Origin: Armatimonadota bacterium
GTDB lineage: Bacteria > Sysuimicrobiota > Sysuimicrobiia > Sysuimicrobiales > Humicultoraceae
Reading direction: 5' to 3'
Assembly: GCA_031459855.1 (NCBI GenBank)
Contig: JAVKHP010000001.1
Span: 1,674,429 to 1,738,428, forward strand
Length of the DNA stretch: 64,000 nt
Position numbers and translations under genes: made by a program. Below, piece after piece: positions 23,099-32,084 of the stretch. The first letter of the stretch is position 1. Each line of letters starts with the position of its first letter. The notes beneath the pieces were generated by a model. It had not been told where the DNA came from, ran no database searches, and was given only the letters and a program-made list of their open reading frames with translations.

Positions 23099-24169
23099 AT
23101 GACGCGGACCAACGACATCTCTGATCTCTGTGAGGCGATCCTGACGCTCTCGAAGGTGAGGCCCGGCGAGAAGGTCTGCCTGGTGACCACGCACGTTTAC
23201 GACGACCGGGTGCTCGAGGGGTTCCGGACGGCGCTGGGCCGGCTGCGCGCCGACGCCGTGCGCCTGGTCCTGCCGCCGCTCACGGACGGCGCCGACTGGA
23301 TCAACCCGGTGCAGCTCGGCGCCTACGCGCACCAGATCCTGAAGTCGGCCGATATGGTCGTGCGGGTCAACACCCTGCGGGCCGTGGCGGACATCAGCAT
23401 GTACACCCAGGCGGTCCACGAGGTGCTCTTCGCCGGGGTGCGCTGGCTCGACGTCAACGGCGAGGAGATGATGATGCGGCGGCTCTTCCCGTCCGAGGCG
23501 ATGATCGCCCGGACGCGGGCCGGGGCCGAGCGGATGGCTGTGGCGCACACGCTGCGCATCACCTCTGACGCCGGCACCGACCTGACGGTGCGGAAGCAGG
23601 GTCGGAAGGGCCACGCCCAGATCGGCCTGGTAGACGAGCCGGGCCGGTGGGACAACTACGGGTTCGGGCTGGTGGCCTGCGCGCCCGAGGAGGACCAGAC
23701 CGAGGGCGTCCTGGTGTTCGACGTCGGTGATTCGCTGGGGCTCTTCCTCGGCTCCTACGCGAACCTGCTCTTCGAGCGGGTCCGGTTCATCTTCGAGGGC
23801 GGCCGGATCGTCCGGATCGAGGGCGGCCGGATCGCAGGCATGTACGAGGACTTCCTGCGCAGGCTCAACCGCCCCGAGCACTACCGCATCGCCCACATCG
23901 GCTGGGGAACGCACGAGAAGGCGCACTGGAGCGGGCCGCACTTCACCGTGGCCGACTGGGAGTCGTATTACGGGAGCGTCATGATCCACCTGGGCCACAA
24001 CATCTTTGACACCCCGGTCCGCAACAGCGGGCTGGGCGGCCGCAACCGGCCCACGACCGACTGGCCGATCCCGCAGCACTCTGGTGGCGTCGTCCTCAAC
24101 CACTCGCTGTGGCTGGACGGGGAGCAGATCCTGGACCACGGACGGATCGTCGCGGAGGGGCTGGCGTGA
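23099..24169 (+). CDS. M29/NicX-like metalloenzyme
   Basis: This 356-aa protein starts after GAGGAGGCACG. It fits the group containing 2,5-dihydroxypyridine 5,6-dioxygenase (NicX) and thermophilic M29 aminopeptidases. Recognisable parts are VVRVNTLRAVADISMYTQAV in the N-terminal half, HIGWGTHEKAHW, and a C-terminal GGVVLNHSLWLDGEQI. In the NicX block expected to read C-H-L-D-I-P the sequence is TTDWPIPQH, so one metal His appears replaced or shifted. It could be a dioxygenase, a peptidase or neither. It overlaps the next gene by GTGA. Confidence 0.65.
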   Translation: MTRTNDISDLCEAILTLSKVRPGEKVCLVTTHVYDDRVLEGFRTALGRLRADAVRLVLPPLTDGADWINPVQLGAYAHQILKSADMVVRVNTLRAVADISMYTQAVHEVLFAGVRWLDVNGEEMMMRRLFPSEAMIARTRAGAERMAVAHTLRITSDAGTDLTVRKQGRKGHAQIGLVDEPGRWDNYGFGLVACAPEEDQTEGVLVFDVGDSLGLFLGSYANLLFERVRFIFEGGRIVRIEGGRIAGMYEDFLRRLNRPEHYRIAHIGWGTHEKAHWSGPHFTVADWESYYGSVMIHLGHNIFDTPVRNSGLGGRNRPTTDWPIPQHSGGVVLNHSLWLDGEQILDHGRIVAEGLA

Positions 24170-25329
24170 TCCCTGCCGCGATGCTGCCCCGGGCGGCAGG
24201 GACCGGGCTGGCCATGCGCGTCACCGGCGTGGAGTGCATCGTCCTCCGGCTGCCCGAGGTCAGGCTCATCGCCGACGGGACACAGGACACGCTATTGGTG
24301 CGCGTCCACACCGACGCGGGGATCGTCGGCGTCGGCGAGGCCCACACGGCGCCCTGGGTGCTGAAGGCGATTATCGAGGCGCCGCCCTCCCACATCTACG
24401 CCCAGGGGTTGCGTGACCTGCTCATTGGCGAAGACCCGTTCGACCGGGAGCGCATCTGGGACAAGCTCTACCGGTACAGTACGGTCTACGGCCGGCGCGG
24501 CGCCGTGATCCACGCGATCAGCGCGCTGGATCTGGCCCTGTGGGATCTCGTCGGCAAGGCCGAGGGCAAGCCGGTGTGGCAACTGCTGGGCGAGCGCCGG
24601 CGCAGCCGGGTCCCGGCGTACGCGAGCACCCTGATGCCGGAGGACGCCGCCGAGGCCGCGGAGGAGACGCTACGCTGGCACGCTGAGGGCTTCCGGGCCG
24701 TGAAGCTCGGGTGGGGCAGCCTGGGGCAGGACGTGGCCAGGGACCTGGCGATGGTGGCCGCGGTACGCGAGCGGGTGGGGGCGGACGTGGACCTGCTCAT
24801 CGACGTCGGCTACGGCATGGACGTGGAGAGCGCGATCAGGCTGGCACGCGGTCTGGAGGCCCTGGACGCCTTCCTCCTAGAGGAGCCGCTCTCGCCGGAC
24901 GACCTGGACGGCTACGCGCGCCTCGCCGACGCCGTGGCCCTGCCGATCGCCGCCGGCGAGAAGGAGACCACGCGCTTCGGCTTTCAGGACCTGATCGAGC
25001 GCGGGCGGGTGGACATCGTCCAGCCCGACCTAGCCCGCGCCGGCGGGTTCACCGAGTGCCGGCGCATCGCTGGGCTTGCGGCCGCGCGCGGCGTCACCGT
25101 CCTGCCCCACTGCTGGAGCACGGACATCCTGGTGGCGGCCACGCTGCACTTCGTCTCCGTGCTGCCCGAGTGCCCCTACCTGGAGTACTGTGTGCTGGAG
25201 ACGCCGCTGCGGCGCGAGCTGGTGCGCGAGCCAATCCGCGCGCGGGGCGGGTTCGTCGAGGTTCCTGAGGGGCCGGGGCTGGGGGTGGAGGTGAACGAGG
25301 AGACGGTGGCGCGGTTCAGGTACGCGTAG
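24166..25329 (+). CDS. Enolase-superfamily (mandelate racemase/muconate lactonizing) enzyme
   Basis: About 387 aa if started at the GTG that overlaps the previous TGA; ATG 24214 (MRVTGVECIVLRLP) is an equally plausible start. The capping domain includes YGRRGAVIHAISALDLALWD. Barrel landmarks are FRAVKLGWG (catalytic Lys), LLIDVGYGMD, FLLEEPLSPDD and AAGEKET (three acidic Mg ligands), DIVQPDLARAGG and VLPHCWSTDI with the His of a His-Asp pair. This arrangement is typical of acid-sugar dehydratases or racemases of the MR group. The substrate is unknown. Confidence 0.88.
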   Translation: MIPAAMLPRAAGTGLAMRVTGVECIVLRLPEVRLIADGTQDTLLVRVHTDAGIVGVGEAHTAPWVLKAIIEAPPSHIYAQGLRDLLIGEDPFDRERIWDKLYRYSTVYGRRGAVIHAISALDLALWDLVGKAEGKPVWQLLGERRRSRVPAYASTLMPEDAAEAAEETLRWHAEGFRAVKLGWGSLGQDVARDLAMVAAVRERVGADVDLLIDVGYGMDVESAIRLARGLEALDAFLLEEPLSPDDLDGYARLADAVALPIAAGEKETTRFGFQDLIERGRVDIVQPDLARAGGFTECRRIAGLAAARGVTVLPHCWSTDILVAATLHFVSVLPECPYLEYCVLETPLRRELVREPIRARGGFVEVPEGPGLGVEVNEETVARFRYA

Positions 25330-25359
25330 CACGGCAGACTGACGAGGAGGCCGGCGGCT

Positions 25360-26361
25360 ATGGCAGGCAGGTTCAGTATCGGCGACATCACGGTCGGACC
25401 CGGCGAGGTCGGGCGCGGGGCAGTGGCCCGTTTCCGCCTGGGCGACTCGCAGGAGGTCAGGGTCCCGGCGGTGGTCGTGAACGGCAGGGAGGATGGGCCG
25501 ACCCTGCTGGTGACGGCCGGCGTGCACGGCCGGGAGGTCTGCGGCATCGGCGCGCTCCTGGACGCGCTCAAGCAGATGAATCCGTCCCAGATGTCCGGGC
25601 GCGTGATCGGGGTCACCGTGGCCAATCCGCTTGCAGTCCAGCTCGGGACGTACATCACACCCCACGACTCGATCAACCTCTCCAGCCCCATCTACTTCCC
25701 CGCCAACGCGCGCGGCACGGTGACCCAGCGCATGGCCGCGGGTATCGAGCAGGCCATCGAGGCGGCCGACTACGTCATCGACATGCACGCCAACCCGCTG
25801 CCCTCCATGCCGTTCGTCCTCACCTGCGTCTCGCTGGCGCCGGACGAGAAGAGCAAGGCCGAAGCGAAGCGGTTCGCCCGGGCGTTCGGCGTCACGGTCA
25901 TCGAGATGGTGAAGACGACGGCCAGCAGCATCCGGGACTTCGCCACCCAGCGGGGGAAGCCGGGCATCACGCCCGAGCTCGCCGGCAACCACTTCCTCTG
26001 GGACAGCATCACCAGCGTCGGGACGCGCGGCATCCTGAACTGCGCGAAGGCGGTGGGTATCCTGCCCGGCGAGCCCGAGCCGCAGACCGGGGCCGAGCCG
26101 ATCCTGGAGGGCGACTACGTCTTCCACGGGATGCTGCGCAGCAACGCCGGCGGGTTCCTCAAGGTGCACCGGAAGCCGGGGGAGTTCATCCGGGCCGGCG
26201 ACCGCGTGGCGACGATCCTCGACTGCTACGGCGAGGTCCTGGAAGAGATCCCCATGCCGGTCGACGGCTACTGCTGGGCGTTCCTCGGCGGCAGCCTGCC
26301 TCAGTCCTGGGTGATCACCGAGGGCGACAGCATCGCGTACGTGTTCAGGAAGCAGGCGTGA
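25360..26361 (+). CDS. Succinylglutamate desuccinylase/aspartoacylase family protein
   Basis: This 333-aa protein starts after GACGAGGAGGCC. It is a zinc-dependent M14-like deacylase: TAGVHGREVCG holds the H-x-x-E metal pair, YVIDMHANPLPS the third ligand, and GNHFLWDS lies in the catalytic part. A beta-rich C-terminal domain follows (GGFLKVHRKPGEFIRAGD). Relatives remove N-acyl groups from amino acids or ectoine derivatives. In this operon it would act after import or after the dipeptidase. Confidence 0.85.
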   Translation: MAGRFSIGDITVGPGEVGRGAVARFRLGDSQEVRVPAVVVNGREDGPTLLVTAGVHGREVCGIGALLDALKQMNPSQMSGRVIGVTVANPLAVQLGTYITPHDSINLSSPIYFPANARGTVTQRMAAGIEQAIEAADYVIDMHANPLPSMPFVLTCVSLAPDEKSKAEAKRFARAFGVTVIEMVKTTASSIRDFATQRGKPGITPELAGNHFLWDSITSVGTRGILNCAKAVGILPGEPEPQTGAEPILEGDYVFHGMLRSNAGGFLKVHRKPGEFIRAGDRVATILDCYGEVLEEIPMPVDGYCWAFLGGSLPQSWVITEGDSIAYVFRKQA

Positions 26362-26420
26362 TGGAAGGGGTGTGGGTCAATCGGAGAGCGAAGCACCGGA
26401 CTCTGCGAGGGGGGAGACGC

Positions 26421-28019
26421 ATGGTGGCAATCCGTCTGGTGGCCATAGGCCTGGTACTCGTCCTGAGCGTGCCGGCGCTCTTGGCGCCAGGCACCGCGGC
26501 CCAGGGCCGGAAGGTGCTCGTCGTTGCCCAGGCGGGCGACATCGACAGTCTGGACAACGAGAAGGCTCTGGGGCCCTCGAAGAACGCGATCATCCTCTGC
26601 ACCGACTGGCAGTATCTTGCGTTCAAGCCCGTGCAGTTGAAGAGCGGGCTGTGGACCGTCGACACGAACGTCCTGGTGCCCCGCATCGTCGAGAAGTGGG
26701 AGGAGCGCGCCCTGCCCAACGGGCGGTACCAGTACGCCTTCCAGATCAAGCGCGGGTTGAAGCACCAGAGCGGCAACCCGGTCACGGCGCACGACATCGT
26801 CTTCTCGATGCAGCGGCGCCAGGCGTTCAAGCGTGACACGCTGGAGCGCACGCTCGGGCGGTTCGAGGCCAACAAGGACCTGGCGGTGCCCGACGACTAC
26901 ACCCTGCAGATCAACGCGGCCGGCGTCGCCCCGCTGTTGTTCAAGTCGGTCATGACCCAGCGCAACCTCTACGACTCGAAGCGGGTCAAGGAGCTGGCCG
27001 GCGCCAGCGATCCCTGGGGCGAGGAGTACTTGAAGAAGAACTGCGTGGGCGGCGGCCCCTACCGGCTCAGCAAGTGGACGCCCGGCGTGGAGATGGTCTT
27101 CGACCGCTGGCCCGACTGGTGGGGGAACCAGACCTGGGAGAAGACGACCGTCGACCAGATCGTCCTCCGCGTGGTGCCCTCGGTCGAGACCCGGGCCCTG
27201 CTGCTGCAGCGGGGCGAGGTGGACATCGCGCTGGACATGCCCCCCCGCGAGATCGACCGACTGCGCAGCGTGCAGGGGGTTAAGATCCTGTCATACCCCA
27301 GCCAGAACATGCTGTACGTCGGGATCAACCCGGTTATCAAGCCCTTCGATAACGTGAAGGTGCGCAAGGCGATGGCGCTCGCCTTCCCGTACCAAACGGC
27401 GATCGAGCAGGTCTTCCGCGGCGACGCCCGCCGGCTGAACGGGCCGGTGCCCACCGGCGTCGCGCTGGCGCGCAAAGTCGCGGCGTACTCCACCGACCTC
27501 AATAAGGCGAAGGGGCTGCTCACGGAGGCCGGCGTGCCGGGCGGCACCGAGATCGCGCTGACATTGGACGCCAAGTTCCAGACCCACGAGGACCTGGCCG
27601 TGCTGTACAAGGCCAACCTGGAGCAGCTCGGCCTGAGGGTGAACATCCAGAAGATGCCATCGGCGCAGTTCAACACCGAGACCCGGGCGAAGCGGATCGC
27701 GTTCTTCTTCTACGAGGCCCTGTGGTGGGTGCCCGACCCGCTCTACATCCTCAGCCTAAGCTTCGAGAGCAAGGCCCACACCAACGTCAGCAACTACCAG
27801 AACGCCCAGGTGGACGACATGCTGGCGAAGGCGCTGGAGACCGCTGACGAGAAGCAGCGGCTGCGGCTTCTGGAGCAGGTGCAGAACTTTGTAATCGACG
27901 ACGTGGGCTGGGTGACCGTGGCCCAGCCGAACTTCAACCTGGCGGTGCGCGCGAACATCGATCGCTACGTGCATCAGAACACCGAGCTGCACCACCTCTG
28001 GCTCGTCCAGAAGAAGTGA
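26421..28019 (+). CDS. Dipeptide/oligopeptide ABC transporter substrate-binding protein (family 5), copy 1
   Basis: The 532-aa protein starts at ATG 26421 after GAGGGGGGA. It has a signal peptide (MVAIRLVAIGLVLVLSVPAL... cleaved near GTAAQG) and the family-5 fold: GDIDSLDNEKALG, LKHQSGNPVTAHDIVFS, NCVGGGPYRLSKW and a late ALWWVPDPLYILSLSF. It presents peptides or similar ligands to the downstream permeases. A 17-bp hairpin directly follows its stop codon. Confidence 0.92.
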   Translation: MVAIRLVAIGLVLVLSVPALLAPGTAAQGRKVLVVAQAGDIDSLDNEKALGPSKNAIILCTDWQYLAFKPVQLKSGLWTVDTNVLVPRIVEKWEERALPNGRYQYAFQIKRGLKHQSGNPVTAHDIVFSMQRRQAFKRDTLERTLGRFEANKDLAVPDDYTLQINAAGVAPLLFKSVMTQRNLYDSKRVKELAGASDPWGEEYLKKNCVGGGPYRLSKWTPGVEMVFDRWPDWWGNQTWEKTTVDQIVLRVVPSVETRALLLQRGEVDIALDMPPREIDRLRSVQGVKILSYPSQNMLYVGINPVIKPFDNVKVRKAMALAFPYQTAIEQVFRGDARRLNGPVPTGVALARKVAAYSTDLNKAKGLLTEAGVPGGTEIALTLDAKFQTHEDLAVLYKANLEQLGLRVNIQKMPSAQFNTETRAKRIAFFFYEALWWVPDPLYILSLSFESKAHTNVSNYQNAQVDDMLAKALETADEKQRLRLLEQVQNFVIDDVGWVTVAQPNFNLAVRANIDRYVHQNTELHHLWLVQKK

Positions 28020-28020
28020 G

Positions 28021-28057
28021 GGCGCGGGGGCCGGGCGGTTCGCCCGGCCCCCGCGCC
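28021..28057 (+). terminator. Perfect 17-bp GC hairpin after the binding-protein gene
   Basis: Positions 28021-28037 pair perfectly with 28041-28057 around a GTT loop, two bases after the stop codon. There is no T-run. In an operon this position often protects the upstream mRNA or attenuates transcription, so the binding protein can be made in excess over the membrane parts. Such a role is inferred. Confidence 0.7.
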
Positions 28058-28074
28058 GGTCCGGTAATGCGGCG

Positions 28075-29085
28075 ATGGGCGTGATCGCGGTACACTTGGA
28101 GGTGCCGGACCTGGCCGTCCCCGAGGCGCCGATCCTGCGGGTGGAGGACCTCCGCAAGACCTTCGTGGTGAAGGGCGCTGGATGGCGGCGGTGGCGCCTC
28201 CACGCCCTCAGCGGCGTGACGTTCGACGTCCGGCGGGGCGAGACGCTCGGCCTAGTGGGCGAGAGCGGCTGCGGGAAGTCCACCACCGCCCGCTGCTTGG
28301 TCCGGCTGCTCCGGCCGGACGGCGGGCGGATCGTCTTCGACGGCCAGGACATCACGCGCCTGACCGACCGGCAGTTCTGGCCGCTGCGCCGGCGCATCCA
28401 GATGGTCTTCCAGGACCCGACCGACTCGCTCAACCCCCGCATGACCGTGGAGGAGATGGTCGGCGAGCCCCTCGACCTGCACTTCAGGCTGACGCCGCGG
28501 GAGCGGATGGAGCGGATCGTGGCGGTCCTGACCCTGGTGGGGCTGAAGGACGAGCACCTCGACCGCTACCCCCACCAGTTGAGCATCGGACAGCAGCAGC
28601 GCGTGGGCATCGCGCGGGCCGTGGCCACCGGCGCGGACCTGCTGGTGTTGGACGAGCCCACCTCGGCCCTCGACGTGTCCGTGCGGGGGATGGTGCTCCG
28701 TCTGCTGGAGGAGCTGCGCGAGCGGCTGCACATGACCTACGTCTTCATCTCGCACGACCTTAGCGTGGTGAAGCACATCTGCCACCGGGTGGCGGTCATG
28801 TACCTGGGGATGGTCGTCGAGGTGGGCTCCACCGAAGAGATCTTCCGCCGGCCTCGCCACCCCTACACGGAGGCGCTGCTGCAGGCGGTGCCCATCCCCG
28901 ACCCGCGCGCCCGCCGCGAGCGCCTGATCCTGCCCGGCGAGGTGCCGAGCCCCCTCAGCCTGCCGGCCGGGTGCTTCTTCTACTCGCGGTGTTCCATCCG
29001 GCGCGAGGAGTGCGCGACGACGCCGCAGTGGCTGCGGCCCGCCGGGGCCGGGCACTACGTGGCGTGTCACGTGCGGGTGCCCTAG
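28075..29085 (+). CDS. Oligopeptide ABC transporter ATP-binding protein (DppF/OppF type)
   Basis: The 336-aa ATPase has Walker A GESGCGKST, Q-loop MVFQDPTDSLNPR, Walker B LLVLDEPTSALD and H-loop FISHDLSVV. The C-terminal oligopeptide-type extension has four cysteines in the CFFYSRCSIRREEC...C pattern that usually binds an Fe-S cluster in DppD/F proteins. The signature motif reads LSIGQQQR instead of LSGGQ, an unusual substitution. It pairs with the ATPase encoded at 31008. Confidence 0.92.
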   Translation: MGVIAVHLEVPDLAVPEAPILRVEDLRKTFVVKGAGWRRWRLHALSGVTFDVRRGETLGLVGESGCGKSTTARCLVRLLRPDGGRIVFDGQDITRLTDRQFWPLRRRIQMVFQDPTDSLNPRMTVEEMVGEPLDLHFRLTPRERMERIVAVLTLVGLKDEHLDRYPHQLSIGQQQRVGIARAVATGADLLVLDEPTSALDVSVRGMVLRLLEELRERLHMTYVFISHDLSVVKHICHRVAVMYLGMVVEVGSTEEIFRRPRHPYTEALLQAVPIPDPRARRERLILPGEVPSPLSLPAGCFFYSRCSIRREECATTPQWLRPAGAGHYVACHVRVP

Positions 29086-29094
29086 GGATCGCCT

Positions 29095-30105
29095 ATGCGC
29101 CTCCTCAAGTACACGGTCAAACGCCTGCTCTTCCTCGCGCCGGTGATGCTCGGGGTCCTGGTGGTGACATTCATCGTCGCCCGCATCCTGCCAGCCGATC
29201 CGATCTACCTGCTCGTCCCGGCCGACGCCGACAAGATCACGGTCGACGCGGTGCGCAGGGAGCTCGGGCTGGACAAGCCGGTCTACGCTCAGTTCATCGG
29301 GTACCTCAAGGGCGTGGTCCGCGGGGACCTGGGCACATCGATCCACACCGGGAACCCGGTGACGGCGGACATCCGGCACCGGTTTCCCGCGACCCTCGAG
29401 CTGACACTGCTGGGGCTGGCCCTCTGCGTCTTCGTGTCCATCCCGCTGGGCGTGTTCGCCGCGGTGCGGCGCGACGGGCTGGTCGACCACGTCGCCCGGA
29501 TCGTCTCCCTGGTGGGCGTGTCGCTACCCTCCTTCTGGCTCGCCCTGCTGCTGGTCTACTTGCTCTTCTTCAAGCTCGGATGGGCGCCGCCGCCGCTGGG
29601 CCGGGGCCCGGTGGGCTTCTCGCCGCCCACCATCACCGGCATGTACTCGGTAGACACGCTGCTGGCCGGCGACTGGCAAGGCTTTCTCGTCGTGCTGCGC
29701 TACCTGGCCCTGCCGGTGATCAGCCTGGCCCTAATCAACATGGCGCCGCTGACCCGCCTGACCCGCTCGAGCATGATCGAGGCCCTGGGGTCGGAGTACG
29801 TGCGCTTCGCGCTTGCCGCGGGGATCCCGAAGCGCACCATCTACTTCCGGCTGGCGCTGAAGAACGCGCTGCTGCCGCCCATCACGCTGCTGGGGATCAT
29901 CGTCGGGTTCCTGCTGGGCGGGGCGGTGATTATCGAGACGATCTTCGCCTGGCCCGGGCTGGGGCTGTGGGCCGTCAATGCCGCCATGCAGAGCGACTAC
30001 GCGCCGGTCCAGGCCTTCGCGCTGCTGGCCGCGGGGGTGAAGGTCATCGTCTACCTGCTCACCGACCTGGTCTACTTCGCCATCGACCCGCGGATCAGGT
30101 ACTGA
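29095..30105 (+). CDS. Dipeptide-type ABC permease (DppB-like), set 1
   Basis: This 336-aa membrane protein shows the DppB pattern. The N-terminal transmembrane segment is followed by a periplasmic loop (LGLDKPVYAQFIGYLKGVVRGD). The EAA-like loop is EYVRFALAAGIPKRTIYFRLAL, and the C terminus ends IDPRIRY. It starts 9 bp after the ATPase stop and forms a heterodimeric channel with the next gene product. Confidence 0.93.
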   Translation: MRLLKYTVKRLLFLAPVMLGVLVVTFIVARILPADPIYLLVPADADKITVDAVRRELGLDKPVYAQFIGYLKGVVRGDLGTSIHTGNPVTADIRHRFPATLELTLLGLALCVFVSIPLGVFAAVRRDGLVDHVARIVSLVGVSLPSFWLALLLVYLLFFKLGWAPPPLGRGPVGFSPPTITGMYSVDTLLAGDWQGFLVVLRYLALPVISLALINMAPLTRLTRSSMIEALGSEYVRFALAAGIPKRTIYFRLALKNALLPPITLLGIIVGFLLGGAVIIETIFAWPGLGLWAVNAAMQSDYAPVQAFALLAAGVKVIVYLLTDLVYFAIDPRIRY

Positions 30106-30114
30106 GGCGCGCCC

Positions 30115-31011
30115 ATGGTCACCGTCGAGACCACCGCCATCGCCAGCGCCGCCCGCCGGTGGACGCGCCTCAAGAGCCGCTGGAGCCACATGGCCTACCT
30201 GTTCCGCCGCAACCCCCTCTCGATGGTGGGGCTGGGGATCGTGTTGTTCTTCCTGGCCCTGGCGGTCCTGGCGCCGGCCATCGTTACTCACGATCCGCTG
30301 GCGCCAGATCCCGTCAACCAGGCGCAGCCCCCGGGCCGGACGCACCTCTTTGGGACGGATGGGCTGGGGATGGACGTGTTCAGCCGCGTCATCGCTGCGG
30401 CGCGGGTCGACATGTACGTGGCCATCGCCTCGGTGACCCTGGCCATCCTGGTAGGACTACCCCTCGGTGCCGTGGCCGGCTACTTCGGCGGCGTGGTGGA
30501 CGACATCGTCATGCGCGCGCTGGACAGCCAGCAGGCGTTCCCCAGCTACATCCTGGCGCTGGCCATCGTCACCGCCACGGGACAGTCGCTGACGAACATC
30601 ATCCTGGTCATCGCCTTCGTGAACTATCCCATCTATGCGCGGCTGGTCCGGGCCCAGATGCTCTCTGTCAAGGAGAGCCAGTACGCCGACGCCGCGCGCG
30701 TGCTCGGCAACCCGCGCTGGCGCATCATCTTCCGGCACCTGGTGCCCAACTGCCTGGGGCCGGTGTACGTGCAGGGGTCCCTTAACGCCGGGTGGGCGCT
30801 GCTGCTGGCCGCCAGTCTCTCGTTCATCGGCCTGGGCGTGCGGCTACCGACGCCCGAGTGGGGGCTGATGGTCTCGCAGGGCTCCCGGCACCTCGTCTTC
30901 GGCGAGTGGTGGATGTCGTTCTTCCCGGGGCTGGCCCTCTTCCTGGCCGTTCTGGGCTTCAACCTGCTCGGCGACGGTCTGCAGGACATGTTCGATCCGA
31001 AGCGGCGGTGA
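30115..31011 (+). CDS. Dipeptide-type ABC permease (DppC-like), set 1
   Basis: The 298-aa permease has an N-terminal cytoplasmic stretch, LFGTDGLGMDVFSRVIAAAR (the DppC hallmark), about six membrane segments and an EAA loop (ESQYADAARVLGNPRWRIIFRH). Its TGA overlaps the GTG of the next ATPase gene. It is complete. Confidence 0.93.
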   Translation: MVTVETTAIASAARRWTRLKSRWSHMAYLFRRNPLSMVGLGIVLFFLALAVLAPAIVTHDPLAPDPVNQAQPPGRTHLFGTDGLGMDVFSRVIAAARVDMYVAIASVTLAILVGLPLGAVAGYFGGVVDDIVMRALDSQQAFPSYILALAIVTATGQSLTNIILVIAFVNYPIYARLVRAQMLSVKESQYADAARVLGNPRWRIIFRHLVPNCLGPVYVQGSLNAGWALLLAASLSFIGLGVRLPTPEWGLMVSQGSRHLVFGEWWMSFFPGLALFLAVLGFNLLGDGLQDMFDPKRR

Positions 31012-32048
31012 GCCCGCAGATGATGCCCCTGCTGACCATCCGCGGCCTACGGGTGCACTTCGAGACGTTCAGGGGGACGGTGCACGCGCTGAACGGCGTG
31101 GACCTTTCGGTCCGGCCGGGCGAGATCCTCGGGCTGGTCGGCGAGACCGGGTCCGGGAAGTCAGTGACCGCGTACGCCAGCCTCAACCTGGTCCGGCCGC
31201 CGGGCCGGATCGTCGCCGGCGAGGTGTGGTTCCGCGAGCAGGACCTGCTCGCCCTCCCCGAGCAGGAGCTGGAGCGCATCCGCGGTCGCGACATCGCCAT
31301 GATCCCGCAGTCACCGCGCGCGGCGCTGAACCCGCTCTTCAGCATCGGGGATCAACTCGTGACCTACATCCGGGTGCACCAGCAGGCCGCGCCGGCCGCC
31401 GCCCGCCGGGCCGCCCTCGAGATGCTGGAGAAAGTGCGCATCGCCGATCCCGCCCGGGTCCTGCGCGCGTTCCCCCACGAGCTGTCCACCGGCATGTGCC
31501 AGCGGGTGCTTATCGCCATGGCGCTGTCCTGCGGGCCGGCCCTCCTGATCGCCGACGAGCCGACGACCGGGATCGACGTCACGCTACAGGCCCAGATCCT
31601 GCGGCTGATCACGGATCTGGTGCGGGACGAGCACACGGCGACGGTGTTGATCACCCACGACCTGGGCGTCGTCGCTGAGACGTGCGACCGGGTGGCCGTC
31701 ATGTATGCGGGCCGCGTCGTGGAGGAGGGCCCGGTCGAGGCCCTGTTCTCCGACCCGCGCCACCCGTACACGCAGGGGCTCATCGCTTCCACGCTGCGGG
31801 TCGATCAGGACCGTCCGATCCACGTCATCCCGGGCACCGTGCCCAACATGCTGGAGCCGCCGCAGGCGTGCATGTTCCGCTTCCGGTGCCCGATGGCCGA
31901 GGCGGTCTGCGCCCAGATCGACCCGCCGGTGACGGCGGTGCAGCTGGGACAGGCGGCGCGGTGCCACTTCGCAGACCGCACGGCTGGGTTTCTCGCGGCT
32001 CAGCGGCAGCGGGCGGCGCAGTTGAACGCGCAGGATGTCGCCGTCTAG
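31008..32048 (+). CDS. Dipeptide ABC transporter ATP-binding protein (DppD type)
   Basis: About 346 aa from the GTG overlapping the permease stop; ATG 31020 or 31023 could also be used. It has Walker A GETGSGKSV, a Q-loop MIPQSPRAALNP, Walker B LLIADEPTTGID, H-loop LITHDLGVV and the oligopeptide C-terminal cysteine cluster (CMFRFRCPMAEAVC...C). The signature reads LSTGMCQR rather than LSGGMRQR. With the 28075 ATPase it completes the only full Dpp-type importer in the window. Confidence 0.92.
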   Translation: MSPQMMPLLTIRGLRVHFETFRGTVHALNGVDLSVRPGEILGLVGETGSGKSVTAYASLNLVRPPGRIVAGEVWFREQDLLALPEQELERIRGRDIAMIPQSPRAALNPLFSIGDQLVTYIRVHQQAAPAAARRAALEMLEKVRIADPARVLRAFPHELSTGMCQRVLIAMALSCGPALLIADEPTTGIDVTLQAQILRLITDLVRDEHTATVLITHDLGVVAETCDRVAVMYAGRVVEEGPVEALFSDPRHPYTQGLIASTLRVDQDRPIHVIPGTVPNMLEPPQACMFRFRCPMAEAVCAQIDPPVTAVQLGQAARCHFADRTAGFLAAQRQRAAQLNAQDVAV

Positions 32049-32084
32049 GAATCGGAATACGACACCTCGGGAGGAGGAGATCGC

